A stretch of 64,000 nucleotides of DNA from Frigidibacter sp037095735 (lineage in GTDB: Bacteria > Pseudomonadota > Alphaproteobacteria > Rhodobacterales > Rhodobacteraceae), in the NCBI RefSeq assembly GCF_037095735.1, contig NZ_JBAWKD010000001.1, positions 372,001 to 436,000 of the forward strand. The letters run 5' to 3'. The translations under genes and the position numbers were made by a program. Of the stretch, positions 33,638-41,218 are shown one piece after another (positions within the stretch are counted from its first letter, which is position 1; each line of letters begins with the position of its first letter). The notes beneath the pieces were generated by a model. The model searched no databases. It had not been told where the DNA came from and saw only the letters and a list, made by a program, of their open reading frames with translations.

Positions 33638-35026
33638 ATGGCAGAATTCGACGTGATCGTGATCGGCGGCGGCCCCGGCGGCTATGTCTGCGCCATCCAC
33701 TGCGCCCAACTCGGGCTGAAGACCGCCTGCGTCGAGGGGCGCGAGACGCTGGGCGGCACCTGCCTGAACGTCGGCTGCATCCCCTCGAAGGCGCTTCTGA
33801 ATGCCACCCATCACCTGCACGAGGCAGAGCACAACTTCGCCAAGATGGGCCTGAAGGCCAAGACCCCGACCGTCGACTGGGACCAGATGAAGTCCTACAA
33901 GCAGGACGTGGTCGACGGAAACACCAAGGGCATCGAATTCCTGTTCAAAAAGAACAAGATCACCTGGCTCAAGGGCTGGGGCTCGATCCCCGAGGCCGGC
34001 AAGGTCAAGGTGGGCGACGAGGTGCATTCCGCCAAGTCGATCGTCATCGCCACCGGCTCGGAACCCGCAGCCCTGCCGGGGATCGAGGTCGATGAAGAGA
34101 CCGTCGTGACCTCGACCGGCGCGCTGTCGCTGGGCAAGATCCCGAAATCGCTGGTGGTGATCGGCGCGGGCGTCATCGGGCTGGAAATGGGCTCGGTCTA
34201 CCAGCGTCTCGGCGCCAAGGTGACGGTCGTCGAATATCTCGAGGCGATCACCCCCGGCATGGACGGCGAGGTCGCGAAGAACTTCCAGAAGATCCTGACG
34301 AAACAAGGCTTTGAGTTCGTGCTCGGCGCCGCGGTTTCCGGCGTCAGCAAGGCCGGCGGCAAGGCGTCCGTGACCTACAAGCTGCGCAAGGACGACAGCG
34401 AGCACACGATCGAGGCCGATGCGGTTCTCGTCGCCACCGGCCGCCGCGCCTTCACCGCGGGCCTCGGGCTCGAGGCGCTGGGGGCAGAGATGCTGCCGCG
34501 CGGCGTCGTCAAGGTCGACGACCACTTCCAGACCTCGGTTCCGGGCGTCTACGCGATCGGCGACTGCATCCCCGGCCCGATGCTCGCGCACAAGGCCGAG
34601 GACGAGGGCATGGCCGTGGCCGAGATTCTCGCCGGAAAACATGGGCATGTGAACTACGGCGTGATCCCCGGCGTGATCTACACCACGCCCGAGGTCGCCT
34701 CGGTCGGCCAGACCGAAGAGCAGCTGAAAGAGGCGGGCCGCGCCTACAAGGTTGGCAAGTTCCCCTTCATGGGCAATGCCCGCGCCAAGGCGGTCTTCCA
34801 GGCCGAGGGCTTCGTGAAGCTGCTGGCCGACAAGGAAACCGACCGGATCCTCGGCTGCCACATCATCGGCCCGGGTGCCGGCGACCTGATCCACGAGGTC
34901 TGCGTGGCGATGGAATTCGGTGCCTCGGCGCAGGATCTGGCGCTGACCTGCCACGCCCACCCGACCTATTCGGAAGCGGTGCGCGAAGCCGCGCTGGCCT
35001 GCGGCGACGGCGCGATCCACGCCTGA
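33638..35026 (+). CDS. lpd: dihydrolipoyl dehydrogenase (E3)
   Basis: 462 residues from ATG 33638; the open frame back to 33554 is not conserved-looking. VIVIGGGPGGYVCAI (FAD site), GGTCLNVGCIPSKALL with the redox-active disulfide Cys pair, VVIGAGVIGLEMGSVYQRLGAKVTVVEYLE (NAD site), YAIGDCIPGPMLAHKAEDEG and CHAHPTYSEAV with the catalytic His. It reoxidises the lipoyl arms of SucB. As the last gene of the suc operon it is the E3 of this complex. Confidence 0.96.
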   Translation: MAEFDVIVIGGGPGGYVCAIHCAQLGLKTACVEGRETLGGTCLNVGCIPSKALLNATHHLHEAEHNFAKMGLKAKTPTVDWDQMKSYKQDVVDGNTKGIEFLFKKNKITWLKGWGSIPEAGKVKVGDEVHSAKSIVIATGSEPAALPGIEVDEETVVTSTGALSLGKIPKSLVVIGAGVIGLEMGSVYQRLGAKVTVVEYLEAITPGMDGEVAKNFQKILTKQGFEFVLGAAVSGVSKAGGKASVTYKLRKDDSEHTIEADAVLVATGRRAFTAGLGLEALGAEMLPRGVVKVDDHFQTSVPGVYAIGDCIPGPMLAHKAEDEGMAVAEILAGKHGHVNYGVIPGVIYTTPEVASVGQTEEQLKEAGRAYKVGKFPFMGNARAKAVFQAEGFVKLLADKETDRILGCHIIGPGAGDLIHEVCVAMEFGASAQDLALTCHAHPTYSEAVREAALACGDGAIHA

Positions 35027-35045
35027 TCGCCTTGGGATAGAATAA

Positions 35046-35078
35046 AAAATCCCCGCCGGTCTCCAGGGGCCGGCGGGG
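35046..35078 (-). terminator. intrinsic terminator for the gntR gene
   Basis: Stem CCCCGCCGG (35051-35059) and CCGGCGGGG (35070-35078). On the minus strand the hairpin is followed by ATTTTTTATT, a good U-tract, so it terminates leftward transcription from the regulator gene about 187 bases after its stop. The hairpin also sits 24 bases after the convergent lpd stop and may attenuate that transcript. Confidence 0.7.
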
Positions 35079-35264
35079 AACGCGCCGCTGCCAGGCGCGT
35101 CGACGGACCGGCCGGCAATATGACCGGCCCGCGTTGGCGGGGATGCAGGGAATGCCGTGAGTGGCTGCATCCCGCTGATCCAAACGGGGGCTCCGGCGGC
35201 TTCCGTCGCCGATCTCGATAAAAATTTTGCGAGCCTCTTGAACCGTCGCCGGATGGCGCCCGGA

Positions 35265-35918
35265 TCAGGCCTGAAGGTGCCGCAATCCCTGCGTCACATC
35301 GGTGCGGATCGCCAGCCGCAGCCCCGGATCGTCGCCCGCCTTCAGCGCGGCAAGGATCATCCGATGCGTCGGCGGCGCCTCTGACCGGCGCAGCTTGCCG
35401 TACAGCGCCCGCATCGTCGGGCCCAGCTGCAGCCAGACCGTCTCGACCACCGCCAGCATCGCCGGGGCCTGCGCCCGCAGGTAGAGCGTCCGATGGAACT
35501 CGAGATTCGTGCGGATGTAGCCGACCGCATCCTGCTTCACCACCGCCTCGGCATTGGCCATGTTGATGACCTGCAGCCGCTCGATCAGCGCCATATGGGC
35601 GCGCGGCAAGGCGCGGCTCGCAAGTTCCGGCTCGATCAGCGCGCGCAGCTTCGCCAGTTCTTCGATGCGGTCGTTCGACAGCTCGGGCGTCATCACCCGG
35701 CCCGAGGCGGTCAGCGAGACCGCGCCCTCGGCCGCCAGCCGCCGCAGCGCCTCGCGCGCGGGCGTCATCGACACGCCATAGTCCTTGGCCAGCCCGCGCA
35801 GGGTCAGGTGCTGCCCCGGCGCCAGCTCGCCATGCATGATCTGCTGGCGCAGCGTGCGGTAGAGCTGTTCATGGGCGGCGGCGGCGAGGGCCGGATCGAC
35901 GGGGCGCGGGGTCTGCAT
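35265..35918 (-). CDS. GntR-family (FCD) transcriptional regulator
   Basis: 217 residues from ATG 35918; a TTG two codons earlier is possible. The N-terminal winged helix (YRTLRQQIMHGELAPGQHLTLRGLAKDYGVSMTPAREALRRLAAEG, about residues 20-65) is a clear GntR/FadR domain. The C-terminal FCD helical domain contains LRALIEPELASRAL, a central NLEFHRTLY and a downstream THRMILAAL, whose His and Asp-type residues bind metal or carboxylate ligands. No ribosome site is visible; instead the palindrome CGTGATCACG lies 8-17 bases before the start. Likely effector: an organic acid. Probable target: itself and the suc operon (inference). Confidence 0.87.
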   Translation of the reverse strand: MQTPRPVDPALAAAAHEQLYRTLRQQIMHGELAPGQHLTLRGLAKDYGVSMTPAREALRRLAAEGAVSLTASGRVMTPELSNDRIEELAKLRALIEPELASRALPRAHMALIERLQVINMANAEAVVKQDAVGYIRTNLEFHRTLYLRAQAPAMLAVVETVWLQLGPTMRALYGKLRRSEAPPTHRMILAALKAGDDPGLRLAIRTDVTQGLRHLQA

Positions 35919-35925
35919 GCGCAAG

Positions 35926-35935
35926 CGTGATCACG
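35926..35935. promoter_or_regulatory. GTGATCAC palindrome before the GntR gene
   Basis: CGTGATCACG, a perfect 10-base palindrome 8-17 bases before the ATG of the GntR/FCD regulator. Its core equals both sites upstream of sucC. Overlap with the ribosome-binding position would permit tight self-repression. Confidence 0.55.
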
Positions 35936-35950
35936 AAAAATGCCGCTTCG

Positions 35951-36670
35951 TCAATCCGGTGAAGACAACCTTAATTTGTGCAGCGCATTGCCCTCGGTCC
36001 GAAGCCAGGCGCGATGGCGCCGCCAGTCCGGGTCCAGCCGCTCGACCAGATCCCAGAAGGCCTGCGAATGGTTCATCTCGACCAGATGCGCGCATTCATG
36101 GGCGGCGACGTAGTCCAGCACCTCGGCCGGGGCCATGATCAGCCGCCAGGAATACATCAGCGCCCCGTCCTGCGCGCAGGAGCCCCAGCGCGAGCGGGTG
36201 TCACGCAGGGTGATCCGCGCGTACCGCCGCCCCAGCGCCGCGGCATGCCGGTCCGAGGCGCGGGTCAGTCGGTCGCGCGCCGCCAGCTTCAGGAAGGCCG
36301 CAAGCCGTGCCGGCATCCGCTCGGGGTCGGCGGGCAGCAGCAGCGCCCCGTCCTCGACCCGAGCCGTGCGCAGCGGCGCCGGGGTCAGGGTCAGCGACCG
36401 GCCCTCGAACAGGACCCGATCGCCGAAGCGCACCGTCTCTGCCGCGGGCGCCTCGGGGTCGAAGCCCATCCGCAGAAGCGCGGCGCGGATCCAGCCCTCG
36501 TGCTCGCGCGCGAAGCGCAGCGCCTCGGCCTCGCGGGCGCGGGCGGGCAGCGTCAGGCTGATGCGCCCGTCGATCTGGCTGACGCGCAACGAGAACCGCC
36601 GCGCCCGGGCCGAGCGGCGCAGGCTGACCGCCAGCCCTGCCCCGGGCCCGATGCGCAGCTCGTCCGGCAA
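35951..36670 (-). CDS. YgjP/SprT-like M48-type metallopeptidase
   Basis: 239 residues if begun at TTG 36670, just after the upstream stop; the frame is open to ATG 36730, which would overlap the FAH gene by 56 bases. The zinc motif HECAH in VAAHECAHLVEMNHSQAFW (near residue 198) and YARITLRDTRSRWGSCAQDGALMYSWRLIMAP are diagnostic of the YgjP-like/DUF45 family. The N-terminal half (SLRRSARARRFSLRVS) is the usual beta-rich part. Substrates unknown. Encoded downstream of and close to the FAH-family gene. Confidence 0.83.
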   Translation of the reverse strand: MPDELRIGPGAGLAVSLRRSARARRFSLRVSQIDGRISLTLPARAREAEALRFAREHEGWIRAALLRMGFDPEAPAAETVRFGDRVLFEGRSLTLTPAPLRTARVEDGALLLPADPERMPARLAAFLKLAARDRLTRASDRHAAALGRRYARITLRDTRSRWGSCAQDGALMYSWRLIMAPAEVLDYVAAHECAHLVEMNHSQAFWDLVERLDPDWRRHRAWLRTEGNALHKLRLSSPD

Positions 36671-36674
36671 GGGT

Positions 36675-37364
36675 TCACACGATCTTCGTCGACAGCGTGC
36701 CGAGCCCGTCGATCTCGACCTCGACGACATCGCCCTTTTCCAGCTTGCCGACCCCGGCGGGGGTGCCGGTGAAGATCAGGTCGCCCGCAGCCAGCGTCAC
36801 CGATTGCGACAGGAAGGCGATCACGTCCGCGACCGGCCAGATCATCGCCGACAGCTCCGAATCCTGACGGACCTCGCCATTGACGCGGCTGGTGATGCGC
36901 CCGGCAGGCTCGCGCCCCGTCACCGCGACCGGCACGATGTCCGAGATCACGGCCGAGAAGTCGAAGCCCTTGGCCAGATCCCACGGCCGGCCGGCCTTCT
37001 TGGCCACGGCCTGCAGGTCGCGCCGGGTCAGGTCGTTGCCGATCGCATAGCCCGCGACCAGATCCAGCGCCTGCGCCGCCGGCACGTCGGCCCCGCCCGC
37101 GCCCAGCGCGATCACCAGTTCGCCCTCGTAATGCAGGTCGGCGGTCTGCGGCGGGAACGGGATCTCGGCCCGGCCGAAGGCCAGCGCGTCGCGGGGTTTC
37201 GAAAAGAAGAACGGCGGCTCGCGGTCGGGATCGTGGCCCATCTCGCGGGCATGTTCGGCATAGTTGCGCCCGACGCAGAAGATCCGGCGCACCGGGAACA
37301 GCGCGCTTTCGCCGCGGATGGAAAGGGCCGTCACCTCGGGCGGGGGGAACAGGTAGTCGGACAT
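36675..37364 (-). CDS. fumarylacetoacetate hydrolase family protein
   Basis: 229 residues. FCVGRNYAEHAREMGHDP near residue 30, then FFFSKPRDALAFG, LHYEGELVIALG with metal-binding Glu residues, DLTRRDLQAVAKKAGRPWDLAKGFDFSAV, and FTGTPAGVGKLEKGDVVEVEIDGLG. This is the small FAH-domain type (YcgM-like), often acylpyruvate hydrolase or oxaloacetate decarboxylase. GGAAGGAG ribosome site. The exact substrate cannot be set from motifs. Confidence 0.88.
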   Translation of the reverse strand: MSDYLFPPPEVTALSIRGESALFPVRRIFCVGRNYAEHAREMGHDPDREPPFFFSKPRDALAFGRAEIPFPPQTADLHYEGELVIALGAGGADVPAAQALDLVAGYAIGNDLTRRDLQAVAKKAGRPWDLAKGFDFSAVISDIVPVAVTGREPAGRITSRVNGEVRQDSELSAMIWPVADVIAFLSQSVTLAAGDLIFTGTPAGVGKLEKGDVVEVEIDGLGTLSTKIV

Positions 37365-37526
37365 GCGCGGGGGCTCCTTCCTCGGTTGCGGCGCCAGTTA
37401 GGGACCCCGCGCGCGGCAAGGTCAAGGCCGCGCGGCCCGCACCGGAGCTTGGAACTTTTTCGTGAGGCTGATGGTTTGAGCACCGAAGCGCGGCCGTGAG
37501 GCCCGCCCCAATAGGAGATGACTGCA

Positions 37527-38006
37527 ATGAACGCCAAGCTCGCCGTCCTCGTCTCGGCTTCGATGCTGGCCCTTGCCCAGCCGGTCCTTGCCGCCACGCA
37601 GGTGAAAGAAGTCGAGGTCGAGATCGACATGTCCTCGATCAAGAACCCCGAGGCCGCCAAGGTCTGGTCGAATGCCGCGGCCGACCTGCAGAACGCCATC
37701 GTCGCCCGTGTCGCCGACCGCAGCGACAAGGATGGTGTGCGAGTCAACGTCGATATCGATGAACTCGCGCTGTCGAACGCCTACGAACGCGCGCTGGGCG
37801 TGGGCGAGACCAAGCTTGCGGGCCGGGTCAACGTCTCGAGCGAGAACGACAATACCAAGTTCGCGACCTATGACCTGATGGTCGGCTTCGACAAGGCCTA
37901 TGTGCCCGCCGGCACCGACGTCGCCGTGCTGACCATGGACAGCCCCGCCTACTACCAGGCGATGGTGAACATGTTCGCCGATCGCGTGGTGGAAAAGCTG
38001 AACTGA
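37527..38006 (+). CDS. exported protein of unknown function
   Basis: 159 residues from ATG 37527, chosen because AGGAG lies nine bases upstream; ATG 37518 abuts that site. Signal peptide of about 23 residues (LVSASMLALAQPVLAA). The mature part has no cysteines, is acidic, and has beta-strand-rich text (VKEVEVEIDMSS, GVRVNVDIDELAL, KLAGRVNVSSEN). I recognise no family. Its neighbours point away from it, so it is probably a single-gene unit with the hairpin at 38045 after it. Confidence 0.7.
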   Translation: MNAKLAVLVSASMLALAQPVLAATQVKEVEVEIDMSSIKNPEAAKVWSNAAADLQNAIVARVADRSDKDGVRVNVDIDELALSNAYERALGVGETKLAGRVNVSSENDNTKFATYDLMVGFDKAYVPAGTDVAVLTMDSPAYYQAMVNMFADRVVEKLN

Positions 38007-38044
38007 CCCCCGCCCGGGCAGAAGCGCCCGAGCCGGGGGGGCAC

Positions 38045-38065
38045 GGGGGGCCTCGCAGGCCCCCC
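38045..38065. repeat. GC-rich hairpin, second repeat type
   Basis: GGGGGGCCT, loop CGC, AGGCCCCCC. The same hairpin (one G-C pair shorter) occurs at 59295-59313. It lies between the convergent exported-protein gene and znuB, so it may act as a bidirectional terminator without U-tract. Confidence 0.6.
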
Positions 38066-38073
38066 GACTCCGT

Positions 38074-38859
38074 TCAAGACCGACGCGCGAAGGGCAGCAG
38101 GACGACGAATCCCAGCGCCGCCGCCAGCACGATCGAGGGCCCGGCCGGCGTGTCCGCCTGCAGCGAGGCCCAGAGCCCCGCCACCACCGACAGCACGGAA
38201 ATCCCCGTTGCTCCCAGCGCCATCCCCTCGGGCGTGCGCGAGGCACCCCGCGCCGCCGCTGCCGGCACGATCAAGAGCGCCGCGATCAGCAGCGCCCCCA
38301 CGATCTTGATCGACACCGCCACCACCAGCGCCAGCGCGACCACCAGCACCAGCCGCTCGCGCCGCGGATCGATGCCCGAGGCCTGGGCCAGATCCTCGTT
38401 CAGCGTCGCGGTCAGCAGCGGCCGCCAGCGCCAGACCACCAGCGCCAGAACGCCCAGCGACCCGCCCCAGACCCAGGCCAGATCCGCCCGCGTCACCGCG
38501 AGGATGTCGCCGAACAGGAAGGCCGACAGATCGGTGCGCAGCCCCGGCAGGAACGAGGCCGCGACCAGCCCCGCCGCCAGCGCGGTATGGGCAAGCACGC
38601 CCAGCGCCGCGTCCATCGCGTGACCGCGGCTCGCCAGCGCCGCCACCGTCGCGGCCATCGCCAGCGCGACCAGCACGGTCCCGAGGTAGAGCGGCAGCCC
38701 GGTCGCGAAGGCCAGCACCACGCCCAGGATCGCGGCATGGGCGGTGGCATCGCCGAAATAGGCCATCCGCCGCCAGACCACGAAACTGCCCAGGGGCCCG
38801 GTCGCCAGCGACAGGCCGATCCCGGCAAGCCCGGCGCGGATCAGGAAATCGTCGAGCAT
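38074..38859 (-). CDS. znuB: zinc ABC transporter permease
   Basis: 261 residues from ATG 38859, four bases after the znuC stop; the frame further upstream is noncoding. About eight membrane helices. FGDATAHAAILGVVLAFATGLP and KIVGALLIAALLIVPAAAARGASRT are typical of family-9 (Mn/Zn) ABC permeases. With ZnuA and ZnuC it imports Zn2+ across the inner membrane. Confidence 0.92.
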   Translation of the reverse strand: MLDDFLIRAGLAGIGLSLATGPLGSFVVWRRMAYFGDATAHAAILGVVLAFATGLPLYLGTVLVALAMAATVAALASRGHAMDAALGVLAHTALAAGLVAASFLPGLRTDLSAFLFGDILAVTRADLAWVWGGSLGVLALVVWRWRPLLTATLNEDLAQASGIDPRRERLVLVVALALVVAVSIKIVGALLIAALLIVPAAAARGASRTPEGMALGATGISVLSVVAGLWASLQADTPAGPSIVLAAALGFVVLLPFARRS

Positions 38860-38863
38860 TCTG

Positions 38864-39679
38864 TCACTCCGCCGCCGTTTTGGCAGCCGTCTTTGCGGCA
38901 GGCTTCGCGGGCGCATGGCTGCAGTTCGGCCCGTGCACATGGTGCGGGTGCGCGTGGTCCTGCGCATGGTCGTGGTCGTGATCGTGGTGGTGGCGATAAA
39001 GCGCCAGCGCCCCGCCGGTGCCGAAGCCGAAGAGCGCGCGGTATTCCGGCGCGTCGGTCACCACCTCGGGCGTGCCCTCGCAGCAGACATGGCCGTTCAG
39101 GCAGATCACCCGGTCGGTCGCGCTCATCACCACATGCAGGTCGTGGCTGACCATCAGCACCGCGACGCCGGTCTGGGCGCGGACCTCGGCCACCAGCTGG
39201 TAGAAGCCCGAGGTCGCGGGCTGGTCGAGCCCCTGCGTCGGCTCGTCGAGGATCAGGATGTCGGGCTTCGCAAGCAGCGCGCGCGCCAGCATCACCCGCT
39301 GCGCCTGCCCGCCCGACAGCCGCGCGATCTGCCGGGCACCAAGGTCCGGCACGCCGGTGCGCGCCAGCGCCGCCGCGGCCTCGGCCTCGCTCACCGGCTT
39401 CGGCAGCGACAGGAAGCGCCGCACCGTCATCGGCAGCGTCGGGTCCAGCGCCAGCTTCTGAGGCACATAGCCGATCTTCAGCCCCGCCCTGCGCCGGATC
39501 GCGCCGGCGTCGGGCCGGATCAGCCCGATCAGCGCGCGCAGCAGCGTCGACTTTCCAGAGCCGTTCGGGCCGATCACCGTCACGATCTCACCCGGCGCGA
39601 TGGCGAAATCGACACCGGTCAGCACCGGGTCGCCACCGTGGCCGACGGTCAGGCCGTGGGTCTCGATCAGCGCGGTCAT
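38864..39679 (-). CDS. znuC: zinc ABC transporter ATP-binding protein
   Basis: 271 residues from ATG 39679. Walker A GPNGSGKST (about residue 36), signature LSGGQAQRVMLARALL, Walker B ILILDEPTQGLDQPA, H-loop in MVSHDLHVV. After residue 225 a His/Asp-rich tail appears (RHHHDHDHDHAQDHAHPHH), then an Ala/Lys repeat; such tails probably bind zinc at the cytoplasmic face. Its start overlaps the zur stop by four bases, so zur-znuC-znuB is one operon. Confidence 0.93.
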   Translation of the reverse strand: MTALIETHGLTVGHGGDPVLTGVDFAIAPGEIVTVIGPNGSGKSTLLRALIGLIRPDAGAIRRRAGLKIGYVPQKLALDPTLPMTVRRFLSLPKPVSEAEAAAALARTGVPDLGARQIARLSGGQAQRVMLARALLAKPDILILDEPTQGLDQPATSGFYQLVAEVRAQTGVAVLMVSHDLHVVMSATDRVICLNGHVCCEGTPEVVTDAPEYRALFGFGTGGALALYRHHHDHDHDHAQDHAHPHHVHGPNCSHAPAKPAAKTAAKTAAE

Positions 39680-40170
39680 TCTTGCGCCGCCTCTGCCGCC
39701 CGGCAGCCGTCGCACAGGCCCAGCGCCTCGAGCGTCGCGCGCTCGACGGTGAAGCCCGCAGCCCCCGCCGCCGCCCCCAGCGCGGCATGGACCGGGGCCG
39801 CCGGCGCCTCGGCCACCGCGTTGCAGGCCCGGCAGATCAGGAACAGCGGGCTGTGCGCCTCGCCCGGATGCATGCAGGCGGCGAAGGCGTTCAGCCGCCG
39901 CACCCGATGCGCAAGCCCATGTTCGACAAGGAACTCCAGCGCCCGGTAGGCCACCGGCGGCTGCTTGCCGAAGCCCTCGGCCGCCAGCCGGTCCAGCATC
40001 TCGTAGGCGCCCATCGCGCGATGCGCTTCAAGCAGGATCTCGAGCGCGCGGCGCCGCACCGGGGTCAGTCGCGCCCCGCGCTCGGCCGCAAGCGCCTCGG
40101 CCCGCTCCAGCACGTCGCCGGCGCAGTGATGATGGTCATGCTCTTCGAAGGCGAGGGGCGACTGCATCAT
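39676..40170 (-). CDS. zur: zinc uptake regulator Zur (Fur family)
   Basis: 164 residues. Winged helix with LTPVRRRALEILLEAHRAMGAYEML near residue 35 and QPPVAYRALEFLVEHGLAHRV. Structural-zinc cysteine pairs are CRAC (113-116) and CDGC (153-156), with regulatory His residues around 94-106 (ACMHPGEAHSPLF). A His-rich start (HDHHH) is unusual. Zur binds zinc and represses uptake genes. Two palindromes overlap and follow its start, so it probably represses its own operon and znuA. Confidence 0.92.
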   Translation of the reverse strand: MMQSPLAFEEHDHHHCAGDVLERAEALAAERGARLTPVRRRALEILLEAHRAMGAYEMLDRLAAEGFGKQPPVAYRALEFLVEHGLAHRVRRLNAFAACMHPGEAHSPLFLICRACNAVAEAPAAPVHAALGAAAGAAGFTVERATLEALGLCDGCRAAEAAQE

Positions 40171-40212
40171 GTTATCATATCACATAGCTCTTGACTCGTG
40201 ATGATATAACAT
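40169..40212. promoter_or_regulatory. two Zur-box-like palindromes
   Basis: ATGTTATCATATCACAT (40169-40185) and GTGATGATATAACAT (40198-40212) are near-perfect palindromes with AT-rich centres and opposite orientation, the ATGTTAT/ATAACAT arms being those of known Zur boxes. They lie in the 85-base gap between zur and znuA; the first covers the zur start. A TTGACT (40191-40196) between them may be a -35 element for znuA. Confidence 0.7.
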
Positions 40213-40255
40213 GATCAACCCCTGCCCACAATCCGCCTGAAGACCGAGGTATCCC

Positions 40256-41218
40256 ATGATCCGCCCCTCTGCCCTTGCCGCCGCCATCGGCTCGACGCTG
40301 CTTTCCGGCCTGCCCGCACTGGCCGCGGTGCCCAGCGTCGCGACCGACACGCCGATCACCCAGTCGCTGGTGGCGATGGTGATGGGCGATCTGGGCAGCC
40401 CCACGGTGCTGATGAGCCAGGGTGGCGATCCGCATCACTACCAGATGCGCCCGTCCGAGGCGCGGGCGCTGGCCGGCGCCGATCTGCTGGTCTGGACCGG
40501 CCCGGCGTTGACCCCCTGGCTCGACCGCGCCGCGGATGAGCGCAAGGGGCCGTCGCTGGTGCTGCTGGAGACCGAGGGCACCCACCTGCGCCAGTTCGGC
40601 CCCGGCGAAAGCGACGAGGACGAAGACGAGGGCGAAGACGAAGCCAGCCATGATCACGATCACGATCACGACCATGACGACCACGGCGATCACCACCACG
40701 ACGGCACCGATCCCCACGCCTGGCTCGACCCGTCGAACGCGCGGACCTGGGTCGCGGCGGTGGCGGCAGAGCTGGCGAAGCTCGACCCCGAACATGCCGC
40801 GACCTATGCCGCCAATGCCGCGGCGACGGACAAGACGCTGGCCACGCTCGATGCCGAGGTGAGCGCGACCCTCGCCCCGGCCGCTGGCAAGCCGATCGTC
40901 GTCTTCCACGACGCCTACGGCTATTTCCGCGAGCATTTCGGGCTGGATGTCGTGGGCACGCTGGCGCTTGGCGATGCCGCGACCCCGGGCGCGGCCCGGC
41001 TGGCCGAGCTGCGCGAAACCATCGCCACGACCAAGGCCGCCTGCGCCTTCCCCGAGGCGAACCACGATCCGAAGCTGATGGAGACGCTGGTCGAGGGCAC
41101 AGGCACCAAGCTGGGCGCAGCACTCGCGCCCGAGGGCGGGGCCGCCACGCCGGGGCCGGGGCTTTACGCCGAGACGCTGCGCAAGATGGCCGCGGCCATC
41201 GCCGACTGCGTGAAGTGA
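40256..41218 (+). CDS. znuA: zinc ABC transporter substrate-binding protein
   Basis: 320 residues. Signal peptide of about 24 residues. Zinc ligands in GGDPHHYQMRP (H60 region), DPHAWLDP (H154) and FHDAYGYF; between them lies the acidic/His loop at 119-149 (DEDEDEGEDEASHDHDHD, then DHGDHHHD), a zinc-harvesting segment special to ZnuA. Delivers Zn2+ to ZnuB/ZnuC. Divergent from zur with two boxes upstream. Its stop codon abuts the stop of the convergent puuD gene with no base between. Confidence 0.94.
   Translation: MIRPSALAAAIGSTLLSGLPALAAVPSVATDTPITQSLVAMVMGDLGSPTVLMSQGGDPHHYQMRPSEARALAGADLLVWTGPALTPWLDRAADERKGPSLVLLETEGTHLRQFGPGESDEDEDEGEDEASHDHDHDHDHDDHGDHHHDGTDPHAWLDPSNARTWVAAVAAELAKLDPEHAATYAANAAATDKTLATLDAEVSATLAPAAGKPIVVFHDAYGYFREHFGLDVVGTLALGDAATPGAARLAELRETIATTKAACAFPEANHDPKLMETLVEGTGTKLGAALAPEGGAATPGPGLYAETLRKMAAAIADCVK

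Noticed and set aside
40620..40715. Tandem repeats of GATCAC-type units
   Set aside because: Coding repeats for the His/Asp loop of ZnuA, not a regulatory array or CRISPR.
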